A stretch of 64,000 nucleotides of DNA from contig NC_135211.1 of NCBI RefSeq assembly GCF_052324685.1, positions 156,501 through 220,500 on the forward strand. Direction: 5' to 3'. A program made the translations under genes and the position numbers. Shown piece after piece: positions 9,896-22,405 of the stretch. The stretch is from Brachyhypopomus gauderio (lineage: Eukaryota > Chordata > Actinopteri > Gymnotiformes > Hypopomidae). Under the pieces are notes generated by a model. The model was not told where the DNA came from and searched no databases. It worked only from the letters and a program-made list of their open reading frames with translations. Position 1 is the first letter of the stretch, and each line of letters begins with the position of its first letter.

Positions 9896-11049
9896 TAGAT
9901 GCTGCTGTGCTTACATAGTTCTTCCTCAAAAGAAAAACCCAACAAGCACATTCCTCCTGTTTGCTGGCTTTTGATGAAATGAGCCAATGCATAAAGGATG
10001 CAACATCAATGTCACTCACACTTTTCTGCTAGCTTGTCTAAAATTCGCCCTTCCTTCAATTTCTCACTTGTCAAGACCTGCAGGTCTTCAAACAAAAGGT
10101 CAGTTTGTAGACCCTTTTCCTGTCAAAGTTTTGATCCTTTTGTCCACCAGTCATCGGAATGTGTATGATTTTCACCAGTTTACACAGTGTAGCTCCCTTG
10201 CCTTCAGTTGCAGGGTTATGTCCTCTTAGATAAGACGCTTTTGAAATTATTTGTGAAAATGCACCCAAAACCTATTCAAAACAGATTTGATGGAAGCACT
10301 GCAGGAGCTGCTCCAAGACGCATTTTGTCCAGAAAATGTGCTATCATGAATGCATCCATATCACCAACACACATTTACAAACCAAACCATAGGCAATAAA
10401 ATACATGAGTAAACTGATTTGTGGACCTTTGTGGCACTTGGTACTGCTGAGATCAGGATCATTACAGAGTTCAGCAATTATTTTCCCAACTAGGTCATTG
10501 ATACATTGGAATCCCCAATGTTTTCTGGAACAGAATAGGCTATGCCTTTCGGATGAGAATAAAAAAAGACTTCAAGAACCAAAAAAGAAGTTAAGCTGCC
10601 TTCAGCTGATGTACTCAGACTAAAGGGAAACACTTTAAATCCCAAGGTGAAATGCACATGCTCAAAATTTTATCAGGACAGAGTACATGTTTTACTTTGA
10701 TATTAAGAGCGATCACTGGATTGTCTTCCAGTAAATTAATGTTTTCTTCCGCTACAAAACGTTTTTTCAACAACTATAAAGAGGCTATGCAACGAAACTG
10801 AGCTGGGATGTCAAGTGCCTTTAATGGTACCTTTTTGACCCCACTTCAAATGCTGCTGTTACCTGACCAGTTCGATTGTTAGTTTGCCAGATTCTCAATC
10901 TCTGGGATGTGAGATCATGCACCAGGTTTAGTGAATGTTTAAGGGTGAAGGTCTTTAGTCTCTGCACAAATTCCACAAACATAGCTCAGGTCCTGCTCAA
11001 CATGTCAACATGTGGCGACAGCAAGTGCTTTTGGGGTCCTACAAAAATC

Positions 11050-11122
11050 GCCCGGCTAGCTCAGTCGGTAGAGCATGAGACTCTTAATCTCAGGGTCGTG
11101 GGTTCGAGCCCCACGTTGGGCG
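11050..11122 (+). tRNA. tRNA-Lys(CTT), unit 8
   Basis: Gene body is the reference. The leader has GTGCTTTTGGGG, adding a T4 run upstream of the gene. Confidence 0.95.
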
Positions 11123-11211
11123 AGAGGCTGATTTGTTTGAGTGAAATGTTGAAATTTAGTTAATCTGTTTGCACAAAATACGTCTAAAAAAGAAGAGAAA
11201 GGAACATACAT

Positions 11212-11238
11212 CGTCCCTGGGTGGGCTCGAACCACCAT

Positions 11239-11279
<41 letters not shown>

Positions 11280-11285
11280 AGAGAC
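11212..11285 (-). tRNA. tRNA-Asn(GTT), unit 9
   Basis: Reference sequence. Confidence 0.95.
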
Positions 11286-12439
11286 CAGATGCTGCTGTGC
11301 TTACATAGTTCTTCCTCAAAAGAAAAACCCAACAAGCACATTCCTCCTGTTTGCTGGCTTTTGATGAAATGAGCCAATGCATAAAGGATGCAACATCAAT
11401 GTCACTCACACTTTTCTGCTAGCTTGTCTAAAATTCGCCCTTCCTTCAATTTCTCACTTGTCAAGACCTGCAGGTCTTCAAACAAAAGGTCAGTTTGTAG
11501 ACCCTTTTCCTGTCAAAGTTTTGATCCTTTTGTCCACCAGTCATCGGAATGTGTATGATTTTCACCAGTTTACACAGTGTAGCTCCCTTGCCTTCAGTTG
11601 CAGGGTTATGTCCTCTTAGATAAGACGCTTTTGAAATTATTTGTGAAAATGCACCCAAAACCTATTCAAAACAGATTTGATGGAAGCACTGCAGGAGCTG
11701 CTCCAAGACGCATTTTGTCCAGAAAATGTGCTATCATGAATGCATCCATATCACCAACACACATTTACAAACCAAACCATAGGCAATAAAATACATGAGT
11801 AAACTGATTTGTGGACCTTTGTGGCACTTGGTACTGCTGAGATCAGGATCATTACAGAGTTCAGCAATTATTTTCCCAACTAGGTCATTGATACATTGGA
11901 ATCCCCAATGTTTTCTGGAACAGAATAGGCTATGCCTTTCGGATGAGAATAAAAAAAGACTTCAAGAACCAAAAAAGAAGTTAAGCTGCCTTCAGCTGAT
12001 GTACTCAGACTAAAGGGAAACACTTTAAATCCCAAGGTGAAATGCACATGCTCAAAATTTTATCAGGACAGAGTACATGTTTTACTTTGATATTAAGAGC
12101 GATCACTAGATTGTCTTCCAGTAAATTAATGTTTTCTTCCGCTACAAAACGTTTTTTCAACAACTATAAAGAGGCTATGCAACGAAACTGAGCTGAGATG
12201 TCAAGTGCCTTTAATGGTACATTTTTGACCCCACTTCAAATGCTGCTGTTACCTGACCAGTTCGATTGTTAGTTTGCCAGATTCTCAATCTCTGGGATGT
12301 GAGATCATGCACCAGGTTTAGTGAATGTTTAAGGGTGAAGGTCTTTAGTTTCTGCACAAATTCCACAAACATAGCTCAGGTCCTGCTCAACATGTCAACA
12401 TGTGGCGACAGCAAGTGCCTTTGGGGTCCTACAAAAATC

Positions 12440-12512
12440 GCCCGGCTAGCTCAGTCGGTAGAGCATGAGACTCTTAATCTCAGGGTCGTGGGTTCGAGCC
12501 CCACGTTGGGCG
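12440..12512 (+). tRNA. tRNA-Lys(CTT), unit 9
   Basis: Reference sequence, downstream of an A988/A1076/A1101/G1228 spacer haplotype. Confidence 0.95.
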
Positions 12513-12601
12513 AGAGGCTGATTTGTTTGAGTGAAATGTTGAAATTTAGTTAATCTGTTTGCACAAAATACGTCTAAAAAAGAAGAGAAAGGAACATACA
12601 T

Positions 12602-12628
12602 CGTCCCTGGGTGGGCTCGAACCACCAT

Positions 12629-12669
<41 letters not shown>

Positions 12670-12675
12670 AGAGAC
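12602..12675 (-). tRNA. tRNA-Asn(GTT), unit 10
   Basis: Reference sequence. Confidence 0.95.
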
Positions 12676-13829
12676 CAGATGCTGCTGTGCTTACATAGTT
12701 CTTCCTCAAAAGAAAAACCCAACAAGCACATTCCTCCTGTTTGCTGGCTTTTGATGAAATGAGCCAATGCATAAAGGATGCAACATCAATGTCACTCACA
12801 CTTTTCTGCTAGCTTGTCTAAAATTCGCCCTTCCTTCAATTTCTCACTTGTCAAGACCTCCAGGTCTTCAAACAAAAGGTCAGTTTGTAGACCCTTTTCC
12901 TGTCAAAGTTTTGATCCTTTTGTCCACCAGTCATCGGAATGTGTATGATTTTCACCAGTTTACACAGTGTAGCTCCCTTGCCTTCAGTTGCAGGGTTATG
13001 TCCTCTTAGATAAGACGCTTTTGAAATTATTTATGAAAATGCACCCAAAACCTATTCAAAACAGATTTGATGGAAGCACTGCAGGAGCTGCTCCAAGACG
13101 CATTTTGTCCAGGAAATGTGCTATCATGAATGCATCCATATCACCAACACACATTTACAAACCAAACCATAGGCAATAAAATACATGAGTAAACTGATTT
13201 GTGGACCTTTGTGGCACTTGGTACTGCTGAGATCAGGATCATTACAGAGTTCAGCAATTATTTTCCCAACTAGGTCATTGATACATTGGAATCCCCAATG
13301 TTTTCTGGAACAGAATAGGCTATGCCTTTCGGATGAGAATAAAAAAAGACTTCAAGAACCAAAAAAGAAGTTAAGCTGCCTTCAGCTGATGTACTCAGAC
13401 TAAAGGGAAACACTTTAAATCCCAAGGTGAAATGCACATGCTCAAAATTTTATCAGGACAGAGTACATGTTTTACTTTGATATTAAGAGCGATCACTGGA
13501 TTGTCTTCCAGTAAATTAATGTTTTCTTCCGCTACAAAACGTTTTTTCAACAACTATAAAGAGGCTATGCAACGAAACTGAGCTGGGATGTCAAGTGCCT
13601 TTAATGGTACCTTTTTGACCCCACTTCAAATGCTGCTGTTACCTGACCAGTTCGATTGTTAGTTTGCCAGATTCTCAATCTCTGGGATGTGAGATCATGC
13701 ACCAGGTTTAGTGAATGTTTAAGGGTGAAGGTCTTTAATTTCTGCACAAATTCCACAAACATAGCTCAGGTCCTGCTCAACATGTCAACATGTGGCGACA
13801 GCAAGTGCCTTTGGGGTCCTACAAAAATC

Positions 13830-13902
13830 GCCCGGCTAGCTCAGTCGATAGAGCATGAGACTCTTAATCTCAGGGTCGTGGGTTCGAGCCCCACGTTGGG
13901 CG
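13830..13902 (+). tRNA. tRNA-Lys(CTT), unit 10, G19A variant
   Basis: G19A at 13848, the elbow base; three units downstream of the same allele in unit 7. Confidence 0.85.
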
Positions 13903-13991
13903 AGAGGCTGATTTGTTTGAGTGAAATGTTGAAATTTAGTTAATCTGTTTGCACAAAATACGTCTAAAAAAGAAGAGAAAGGAACATACAT

Positions 13992-14018
13992 CGTCCCTGG
14001 GTGGGCTCGAACCACCAT

Positions 14019-14059
<41 letters not shown>

Positions 14060-14065
14060 AGAGAC
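13992..14065 (-). tRNA. tRNA-Asn(GTT), unit 11
   Basis: Reference body; base before the 5' end changed (14066), as in unit 8. Confidence 0.95.
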
Positions 14066-15219
14066 TAGATGCTGCTGTGCTTACATAGTTCTTCCTCAAA
14101 AGAAAAACCCAACAAGCACATTCCTCCTGTTTGCTGGCTTTTGATGAAATGAGCCAATGCATAAAGGATGCAACATCAATGTCACTCACACTTTTCTGCT
14201 AGCTTGTCTAAAATTCGCCCTTCCTTCAATTTCTCACTTGTCAAGACCTGCAGGTCTTCAAACAAAAGGTCAGTTTGTAGACCCTTTTCCTGTCAAAGTT
14301 TTGATCCTTTTGTCCACCAGTCATCGGAATGTGTATGATTTTCACCAGTTTACACAGTGTAGCTCCCTTGCCTTCAGTTGCAGGGTTATGTCCTCTTAGA
14401 TAAGACGCTTTTGAAATTATTTGTGAAAATGCACCCAAAACCTATTCAAAACAGATTTGATGGAAGCACTGCAGGAGCTGCTCCAAGACGCATTTTGTCC
14501 AGAAAATGTGCTATCATGAATGCATCCATATCACCAACACACATTTACAAACCAAACCATAGGCAATAAAATACATGAGTAAACTGATTTGTGGACCTTT
14601 GTGGCACTTGGTACTGCTGAGATCAGGATCATTACAGAGTTCAGCAATTATTTTCCCAACTAGGTCATTGATACATTGGAATCCCCAATGTTTTCTGGAA
14701 CAGAATAGGCTATGCCTTTCGGATGAGAATAAAAAAAGACTTCAAGAACCAAAAAAGAAGTTAAGCTGCCTTCAGCTGATGTACTCAGACTAAAGGGAAA
14801 CACTTTAAATCCCAAGGTGAAATGCACATGCTCAAAATTTTATCAGGACAGAGTACATGTTTTACTTTGATATTAAGAGCGATCACTGGATTGTCTTCCA
14901 GTAAATTAATGTTTTCTTCCGCTACAAAACGTTTTTTCAACAACTATAAAGAGGCTATGCAACGAAACTGAGCTGGGATGTCAAGTGCCTTTAATGGTAC
15001 CTTTTTGACCCCACTTCAAATGCTGCTGTTACCTGACCAGTTCGATTGTTAGTTTGCCAGATTCTCAATCTCTGGGATGTGAGATCATGCACCAGGTTTA
15101 GTGAATGTTTAAGGGTGAAGGTCTTTAGTCTCTGCACAAATTCCACAAACATAGCTCAGGTCCTGCTCAACATGTCAACATGTGGCGACAGCAAGTGCTT
15201 TTGGGGTCCTACAAAAATC

Positions 15220-15292
15220 GCCCGGCTAGCTCAGTCGGTAGAGCATGAGACTCTTAATCTCAGGGTCGTGGGTTCGAGCCCCACGTTGGGCG
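15220..15292 (+). tRNA. tRNA-Lys(CTT), unit 11
   Basis: Reference body with the unit 8 type leader. Confidence 0.95.
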
Positions 15293-15381
15293 AGAGGCTG
15301 ATTTGTTTGAGTGAAATGTTGAAATTTAGTTAATCTGTTTGCACAAAATACGTCTAAAAAAGAAGAGAAAGGAACATACAT

Positions 15382-15408
15382 CGTCCCTGGGTGGGCTCGA
15401 ACCACCAT

Positions 15409-15449
<41 letters not shown>

Positions 15450-15455
15450 AGAGAC
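15382..15455 (-). tRNA. tRNA-Asn(GTT), unit 12
   Basis: Reference sequence; unit 12 repeats unit 9. Confidence 0.95.
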
Positions 15456-16609
15456 CAGATGCTGCTGTGCTTACATAGTTCTTCCTCAAAAGAAAAACCC
15501 AACAAGCACATTCCTCCTGTTTGCTGGCTTTTGATGAAATGAGCCAATGCATAAAGGATGCAACATCAATGTCACTCACACTTTTCTGCTAGCTTGTCTA
15601 AAATTCGCCCTTCCTTCAATTTCTCACTTGTCAAGACCTGCAGGTCTTCAAACAAAAGGTCAGTTTGTAGACCCTTTTCCTGTCAAAGTTTTGATCCTTT
15701 TGTCCACCAGTCATCGGAATGTGTATGATTTTCACCAGTTTACACAGTGTAGCTCCCTTGCCTTCAGTTGCAGGGTTATGTCCTCTTAGATAAGACGCTT
15801 TTGAAATTATTTGTGAAAATGCACCCAAAACCTATTCAAAACAGATTTGATGGAAGCACTGCAGGAGCTGCTCCAAGACGCATTTTGTCCAGAAAATGTG
15901 CTATCATGAATGCATCCATATCACCAACACACATTTACAAACCAAACCATAGGCAATAAAATACATGAGTAAACTGATTTGTGGACCTTTGTGGCACTTG
16001 GTACTGCTGAGATCAGGATCATTACAGAGTTCAGCAATTATTTTCCCAACTAGGTCATTGATACATTGGAATCCCCAATGTTTTCTGGAACAGAATAGGC
16101 TATGCCTTTCGGATGAGAATAAAAAAAGACTTCAAGAACCAAAAAAGAAGTTAAGCTGCCTTCAGCTGATGTACTCAGACTAAAGGGAAACACTTTAAAT
16201 CCCAAGGTGAAATGCACATGCTCAAAATTTTATCAGGACAGAGTACATGTTTTACTTTGATATTAAGAGCGATCACTAGATTGTCTTCCAGTAAATTAAT
16301 GTTTTCTTCCGCTACAAAACGTTTTTTCAACAACTATAAAGAGGCTATGCAACGAAACTGAGCTGAGATGTCAAGTGCCTTTAATGGTACATTTTTGACC
16401 CCACTTCAAATGCTGCTGTTACCTGACCAGTTCGATTGTTAGTTTGCCAGATTCTCAATCTCTGGGATGTGAGATCATGCACCAGGTTTAGTGAATGTTT
16501 AAGGGTGAAGGTCTTTAGTTTCTGCACAAATTCCACAAACATAGCTCAGGTCCTGCTCAACATGTCAACATGTGGCGACAGCAAGTGCCTTTGGGGTCCT
16601 ACAAAAATC

Positions 16610-16682
16610 GCCCGGCTAGCTCAGTCGGTAGAGCATGAGACTCTTAATCTCAGGGTCGTGGGTTCGAGCCCCACGTTGGGCG
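16610..16682 (+). tRNA. tRNA-Lys(CTT), unit 12
   Basis: Reference sequence. Confidence 0.95.
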
Positions 16683-16771
16683 AGAGGCTGATTTGTTTGA
16701 GTGAAATGTTGAAATTTAGTTAATCTGTTTGCACAAAATACGTCTAAAAAAGAAGAGAAAGGAACATACAT

Positions 16772-16798
16772 CGTCCCTGGGTGGGCTCGAACCACCAT

Positions 16799-16839
<41 letters not shown>

Positions 16840-16845
16840 AGAGAC
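16772..16845 (-). tRNA. tRNA-Asn(GTT), unit 13
   Basis: Reference sequence. Confidence 0.95.
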
Positions 16846-17999
16846 CAGATGCTGCTGTGCTTACATAGTTCTTCCTCAAAAGAAAAACCCAACAAGCACA
16901 TTCCTCCTGTTTGCTGGCTTTTGATGAAATGAGCCAATGCATAAAGGATGCAACATCAATGTCACTCACACTTTTCTGCTAGCTTGTCTAAAATTCGCCC
17001 TTCCTTCAATTTCTCACTTGTCAAGACCTCCAGGTCTTCAAACAAAAGGTCAGTTTGTAGACCCTTTTCCTGTCAAAGTTTTGATCCTTTTGTCCACCAG
17101 TCATCGGAATGTGTATGATTTTCACCAGTTTACACAGTGTAGCTCCCTTGCCTTCAGTTGCAGGGTTATGTCCTCTTAGATAAGACGCTTTTGAAATTAT
17201 TTATGAAAATGCACCCAAAACCTATTCAAAACAGATTTGATGGAAGCACTGCAGGAGCTGCTCCAAGACGCATTTTGTCCAGGAAATGTGCTATCATGAA
17301 TGCATCCATATCACCAACACACATTTACAAACCAAACCATAGGCAATAAAATACATGAGTAAACTGATTTGTGGACCTTTGTGGCACTTGGTACTGCTGA
17401 GATCAGGATCATTACAGAGTTCAGCAATTATTTTCCCAACTAGGTCATTGATACATTGGAATCCCCAATGTTTTCTGGAACAGAATAGGCTATGCCTTTC
17501 GGATGAGAATAAAAAAAGACTTCAAGAACCAAAAAAGAAGTTAAGCTGCCTTCAGCTGATGTACTCAGACTAAAGGGAAACACTTTAAATCCCAAGGTGA
17601 AATGCACATGCTCAAAATTTTATCAGGACAGAGTACATGTTTTACTTTGATATTAAGAGTGATCAATGGATTGTCTTCCAGTAAATTAATGTTTTCTTCC
17701 GCTACAAAACGTTTTTTCAACAACTATAAAGAGGCTATGCAACGAAACTGAGCTGGGATGTCAAGTGCCTTTAATGGTACCTTTTTGACCCCACTTCAAA
17801 TGCTGCTGTTACCTGACCAGTTCGATTGTTAGTTTGCCAGATTCTCAATCTCTGGGATGTGAGATCATGCACCAGGTTTAGTGAATGTTTAAGGGTGAAG
17901 GTCTTTAATTTCTGCACAAATTCCACAAACATAGCTCAGGTCCTGCTCAACATGTCAACATGTGGCGACAGCAAGTGCCTTTGGGTTCCTACAAAAATC

Positions 18000-18072
18000 G
18001 CCCGGCTAGCTCAGTCGGTAGAGCATGAGACTCTTAATCTCAGGGTCGTGGGTTCGAGCCCCACGTTGGGCG
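18000..18072 (+). tRNA. tRNA-Lys(CTT), unit 13
   Basis: Reference body. Leader reads TTGGGTTCCT, shared only with unit 26. Confidence 0.95.
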
Positions 18073-18161
18073 AGAGGCTGATTTGTTTGAGTGAAATGTT
18101 GAAATTTAGTTAATCTGTTTGCACAAAATACGTCTAAAAAAGAAGAGAAAGGAACATACAT

Positions 18162-18188
18162 CGTCCCTGGGTGGGCTCGAACCACCAT

Positions 18189-18229
<41 letters not shown>

Positions 18230-18235
18230 AGAGAC
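18162..18235 (-). tRNA. tRNA-Asn(GTT), unit 14
   Basis: Reference sequence. Confidence 0.95.
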
Positions 18236-19389
18236 CAGATGCTGCTGTGCTTACATAGTTCTTCCTCAAAAGAAAAACCCAACAAGCACATTCCTCCTGT
18301 TTGCTGGCTTTTGATGAAATGAGCCAATGCATAAAGGATGCAACATCAATGTCACTCACACTTTTCTGCTAGCTTGTCTAAAATTCGCCCTTCCTTCAAT
18401 TTCTCACTTGTCAAGACCTGCAGGTCTTCAAACAAAAGGTCAGTTTGTAGACCCTTTTCCTGTCAAAGTTTTGATCCTTTTGTCCACCAGTCATCGGAAT
18501 GTGTATGATTTTCACCAGTTTACACAGTGTAGCTCCCTTGCCTTCAGTTGCAGGGTTATGTCCTCTTAGATAAGACGCTTTTGAAATTATTTGTGAAAAT
18601 GCACCCAAAACCTATTCAAAACAGATTTGATGGAAGCACTGCAGGAGCTGCTCCAAGACGCATTTTGTCCAGAAAATGTGCTATCATGAATGCATCCATA
18701 TCACCAACACACATTTACAAACCAAACCATAGGCAATAAAATACATGAGTAAACTGATTTGTGGACCTTTGTGGCACTTGGTACTGCTGAGATCAGGATC
18801 ATAACAGAGTTCAGCAATTATTTTCCCAACTAGGTCATTGATACATTGGAATCCCCAATGTTTTCTGGAACAGAATAGGCTATGCCTTTCGGATGAGAAT
18901 AAAAAAAGACTTCAAGAACCAAAAAAGAAGTTAAGCTGCCTTCAGCTGATGTACTCAGACTAAAGGGAAACACTTTAAATCCCAAGGTGAAATGCACATG
19001 CTCAAAATTTTATCAGGACAGAGTACATGTTTTACTTTGATATTAGGAGTGATCAATGGATTGTCTTCCAGTAAATTAATGTTTTCTTCCGCTACAAAAC
19101 GTTTTTTCAACAACTATAAAGAGGCTATGCAACGAAACTGAGCTGGGATGTCAAGTGCCTTTAATGGTACCTTTTTGACCCCACTTCAAATGCTGCTGTT
19201 ACCTGACCAGTTCGATTGTTAGTTTGCCAGATTCTCAATCTCTGGGATGTGAGATCATGCACCAGGTTTAGTGAATGTTTAAGGGTGAAGGTCTTTAATT
19301 TCTGCACAAATTCCACAAACATAGCTCAGGTCCTGCTCAACATGTCAACATGTGGCGACAGCAAGTGCCTTTGGGGTCCTACAAAAATC

Positions 19390-19462
19390 GCCCGGCTAGC
19401 TCAGTCGGTAAAGCATGAGACTCTTAATCTCAGGGTCGTGAGTTCGAGCCCCATGTTGGGCG
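19390..19462 (+). tRNA. tRNA-Lys(CTT), unit 14, triple variant
   Basis: G22A (19411), G52A (19441) and C65T (19454). G22A gives a C13-A22 mismatch in the D stem, on top of the A52-C62 mismatch in the T stem and B box. Likely a weak or inactive gene. Confidence 0.8.
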
Positions 19463-19551
19463 AGAGGCTGATTTGTTTGAGTGAAATGTTGAAATTTAGT
19501 TAATCTGTTTGCACAAAATACGTCTAAAAAAGAAGAGAAAGGAACATACAT

Positions 19552-19625
19552 CGTCCCTGGGTGGGCTCGAACCACCATCCTTTCGGTTAACAGCCGAACG
19601 CGCAAACCGATTGCGCCACAGAGAC
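19552..19625 (-). tRNA. tRNA-Asn(GTT), unit 15, A22T variant
   Basis: A22T (19604 reads A on +) replaces the conserved A21 of standard numbering, which contacts the 8-14 pair in the core. The upstream flank has TATAAAG at 19656-19662, 31-37 bp before the gene, where most units have TCAAAAG. Confidence 0.85.
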
Positions 19626-20779
19626 CAGATGCTGCTGTGCTTACATAGTTCTTCCTATAAAGAAAAACCCAACAAGCACATTCCTCCTGTTTGCTGGCTT
19701 TTGATGAAATGAGCCAATGCATAAAGGATGCAACATCAATGTCACTCACAATTTTCTGCTAGCTTGTCTAAAATTCGCCCTTCCTTCAATTTCTCACTTG
19801 TCAAGCCCTGCAGGTCTTCAAACAAAAGGTCAGTTTGTAGACCCTTTTCCTGTCAAAGTTTTGATCCTTTTGTCCACCAGTCATCGGAATGTGTATGATT
19901 TTCACCAGTTTACACAGTGTAGCTCCCTTGCCTTCAGTTGCAGGGTTATGTCCTCTTAGATAAGACGCTTTTGAAATTATTTGTGAAAATGCACCCAAAA
20001 CCTATTCAAAACAGATTTGATGGAAGCACTGCAGGAGCTGCTCCAAGACGCATTTTGTCCAGAAAATGTGCTATCATGAATGCATCCATATCACCAACAC
20101 ACATTTACAAACCAAACCATAGGCAATAAAATACATGAGTAAACTGATTTGTGGACCTTTGTGGCACTTGGTACTGCTGAGATCAGGATCATTACAGAGT
20201 TCAGCAATTATTTTCCCAACTAGGTCATTGATACATTGGAATCCCCAATGTTTTCTGGAACAGAATAGGCTATGCCTTTCGGATGAGAATAAAAAAAGAC
20301 TTCAAGAACCAAAAAAGAAGTTAAGCTGCCTTCAGCTGATGTACTCAGACTAAAGGGAAACACTTTAAATCCCAAGGTGAAATGCACATGCTCAAAATTT
20401 TATCAGGACAGAGTACATGTTTTACTTTGATATTAAGAGCGATCACTAGATTGTCTTCCAGTAAATTAATGTTTTCTTCCGCTACAAAACGTTTTTTCAA
20501 CAACTATAAAGAGGCTATGCAACGAAACTGAGCTGAGATGTCAAGTGCCTTTAATGGTACATTTTTGACCCCACTTCAAATGCTGCTGTTACCTGACCAG
20601 TTCCATTGTTAGTTTGCCAGATTCTCAATCTCTGGGATGTGAGATCATGCACCAGGTTTAGTGAATGTTTAAGGGTGAAGGTCTTTAGTTTCTGCACAAA
20701 TTCCACAAACATAGCTCAGGTCCTGCTCAACATGTCAACATGTGGCGACAGCAAGTGCCTTTGGGGTCCTACAAAAATC

Positions 20780-20852
20780 GCCCGGCTAGCTCAGTCGGTA
20801 AAGCATGAGACTCTTAATCTCAGGGTCGTGGGTTCGAGCCCCACGTTGGGCG
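20780..20852 (+). tRNA. tRNA-Lys(CTT), unit 15, D-stem variant
   Basis: G22A (20801) alone: C13-A22 mismatch in the D stem. T stem and B box are the reference. Confidence 0.87.
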
Positions 20853-20941
20853 AGAGGCTGATTTGTTTGAGTGAAATGTTGAAATTTAGTTAATCTGTTT
20901 GCACAAAATACGTCTAAAAAAGAAGAGAAAGGAACATACAT

Positions 20942-20968
20942 CGTCCCTGGGTGGGCTCGAACCACCAT

Positions 20969-21009
<41 letters not shown>

Positions 21010-21015
21010 AGAGAC
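20942..21015 (-). tRNA. tRNA-Asn(GTT), unit 16
   Basis: Reference sequence. Confidence 0.95.
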
Positions 21016-22169
21016 CAGATGCTGCTGTGCTTACATAGTTCTTCCTCAAAAGAAAAACCCAACAAGCACATTCCTCCTGTTTGCTGGCTTTTGATGAAAT
21101 GAGCCAATGCATAAAGGATGCAACATCAATGTCACTCACACTTTTCTGCTAGCTTGTCTAAAATTCGCCCTTCCTTCAATTTCTCACTTGTCAAGACCTC
21201 CAGGTCTTCAAACAAAAGGTCAGTTTGTAGACCCTTTTCCTGTCAAAGTTTTGATCCTTTTGTCCACCAGTCATCGGAATGTGTATGATTTTCACCAGTT
21301 TACACAGTGTAGCTCCCTTGCCTTCAGTTGCAGGGTTATGTCGTCTTAGATAAGACGCTTTTGAAATTATTTGTGAAAATGCACCCAAAACCTATTCAAA
21401 ACACATTTGATGGAAGCACTGCAGGAGCTGCTCCAAGACGCATTTTGTCCAGAAAATGTGCTATCATGAATGCATCCATATCACCAACACACATTTACAA
21501 ACCAAACCATAGGCAATAAAATACATGAGTAAACTGATTTGTGGACCTTTGTGGCACTTGGTACTGCTGAGATCAGGATCATAACAGAGTTCAGCAATTA
21601 TTTTCCCAACTAGGTCATTGATACATTGGAATCCCCAATGTTTTCTGGAACAGAATAGGCTATGCCTTTCGGATGAGAATAAAAAAAGACTTCAAGAACC
21701 AAAAAAGAAGTTAAGCTGCCTTCAGCTGATGTACTCAGACTAAAGGGAAACACTTTAAATCCCAAGGTGAAATGCACATGCTCAAAATTTTATCAGGACA
21801 GAGTACATGTTTTACTTTGATATTAAGAGCGATCACTGGATTGTCTTCCAGTAAATTAATGTTTTCTTCCGCTACAAAACGTTTTTTCAACAACTATAAA
21901 GAGGCTATGCAACGAAACTGAGCTGGGATGTCAAGTGCCTTTAATGGTACCTTTTTGACCCCACTTCAAATGCTGCTGTTACCTGACCAGTTCGATTGTT
22001 AGTTTGCCAGATTCTCAATCTCTGGGATGTGAGATCATGCACCAGGTTTAGTGAATGTTTAAGGGTGAAGGTCTTTAATTTCTGCACAAATTCCACAAAC
22101 ATAGCTCAGGTCCTGCTCAACATGTCAACATGTGGCGACAGCAAGTGCCTTTGGGGTCCTACAAAAATC

Positions 22170-22242
22170 GCCCGGCTAGCTCAGTCGGTAGAGCATGAGA
22201 CTCTTAATCTCAGGGTCGTGAGTTCGAGCCCCATGTTGGGTG
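22170..22242 (+). tRNA. tRNA-Lys(CTT), unit 16, triple variant
   Basis: G52A (22221), C65T (22234) and C72T (22241). C72T makes the terminal acceptor pair G1-U72. Confidence 0.83.
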
Positions 22243-22331
22243 AGAGGCTGATTTGTTTGAGTGAAATGTTGAAATTTAGTTAATCTGTTTGCACAAAATA
22301 CGTCTAAAAAAGAAGAGAAAGGAACATACAT

Positions 22332-22358
22332 CGTCCCTGGGTGGGCTCGAACCACCAT

Positions 22359-22399
<41 letters not shown>

Positions 22400-22405
22400 A
22401 GAGAC
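22332..22405 (-). tRNA. tRNA-Asn(GTT), unit 17
   Basis: Reference body. TATAAAG at 22436-22442 in the upstream flank. Confidence 0.95.

Larger units (their letters stand above)
8944..17659. repeat. Two rounds of a 3-unit (4,170-bp) higher-order repeat
   Basis: 8944-13489 is identical by eye to 13114-17659, so units 7(end)-10 and 10(end)-13 are successive copies of a 4,170-bp super-unit. Markers shared at that spacing are Lys G19A (units 7, 10), the C-to-T change before tRNA-Asn (units 8, 11) and the TAGTC leader change (units 8, 11). The stretch 31184-35729 is a third copy. Confidence 0.8.

Noticed and set aside
19396-19749. 117-codon - strand ORF, the longest in the window, also at 37466-37819
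   Set aside because: It appears only where substitutions in units 15 and 28 remove stops, and it spans antisense tRNA-Lys and sense tRNA-Asn.
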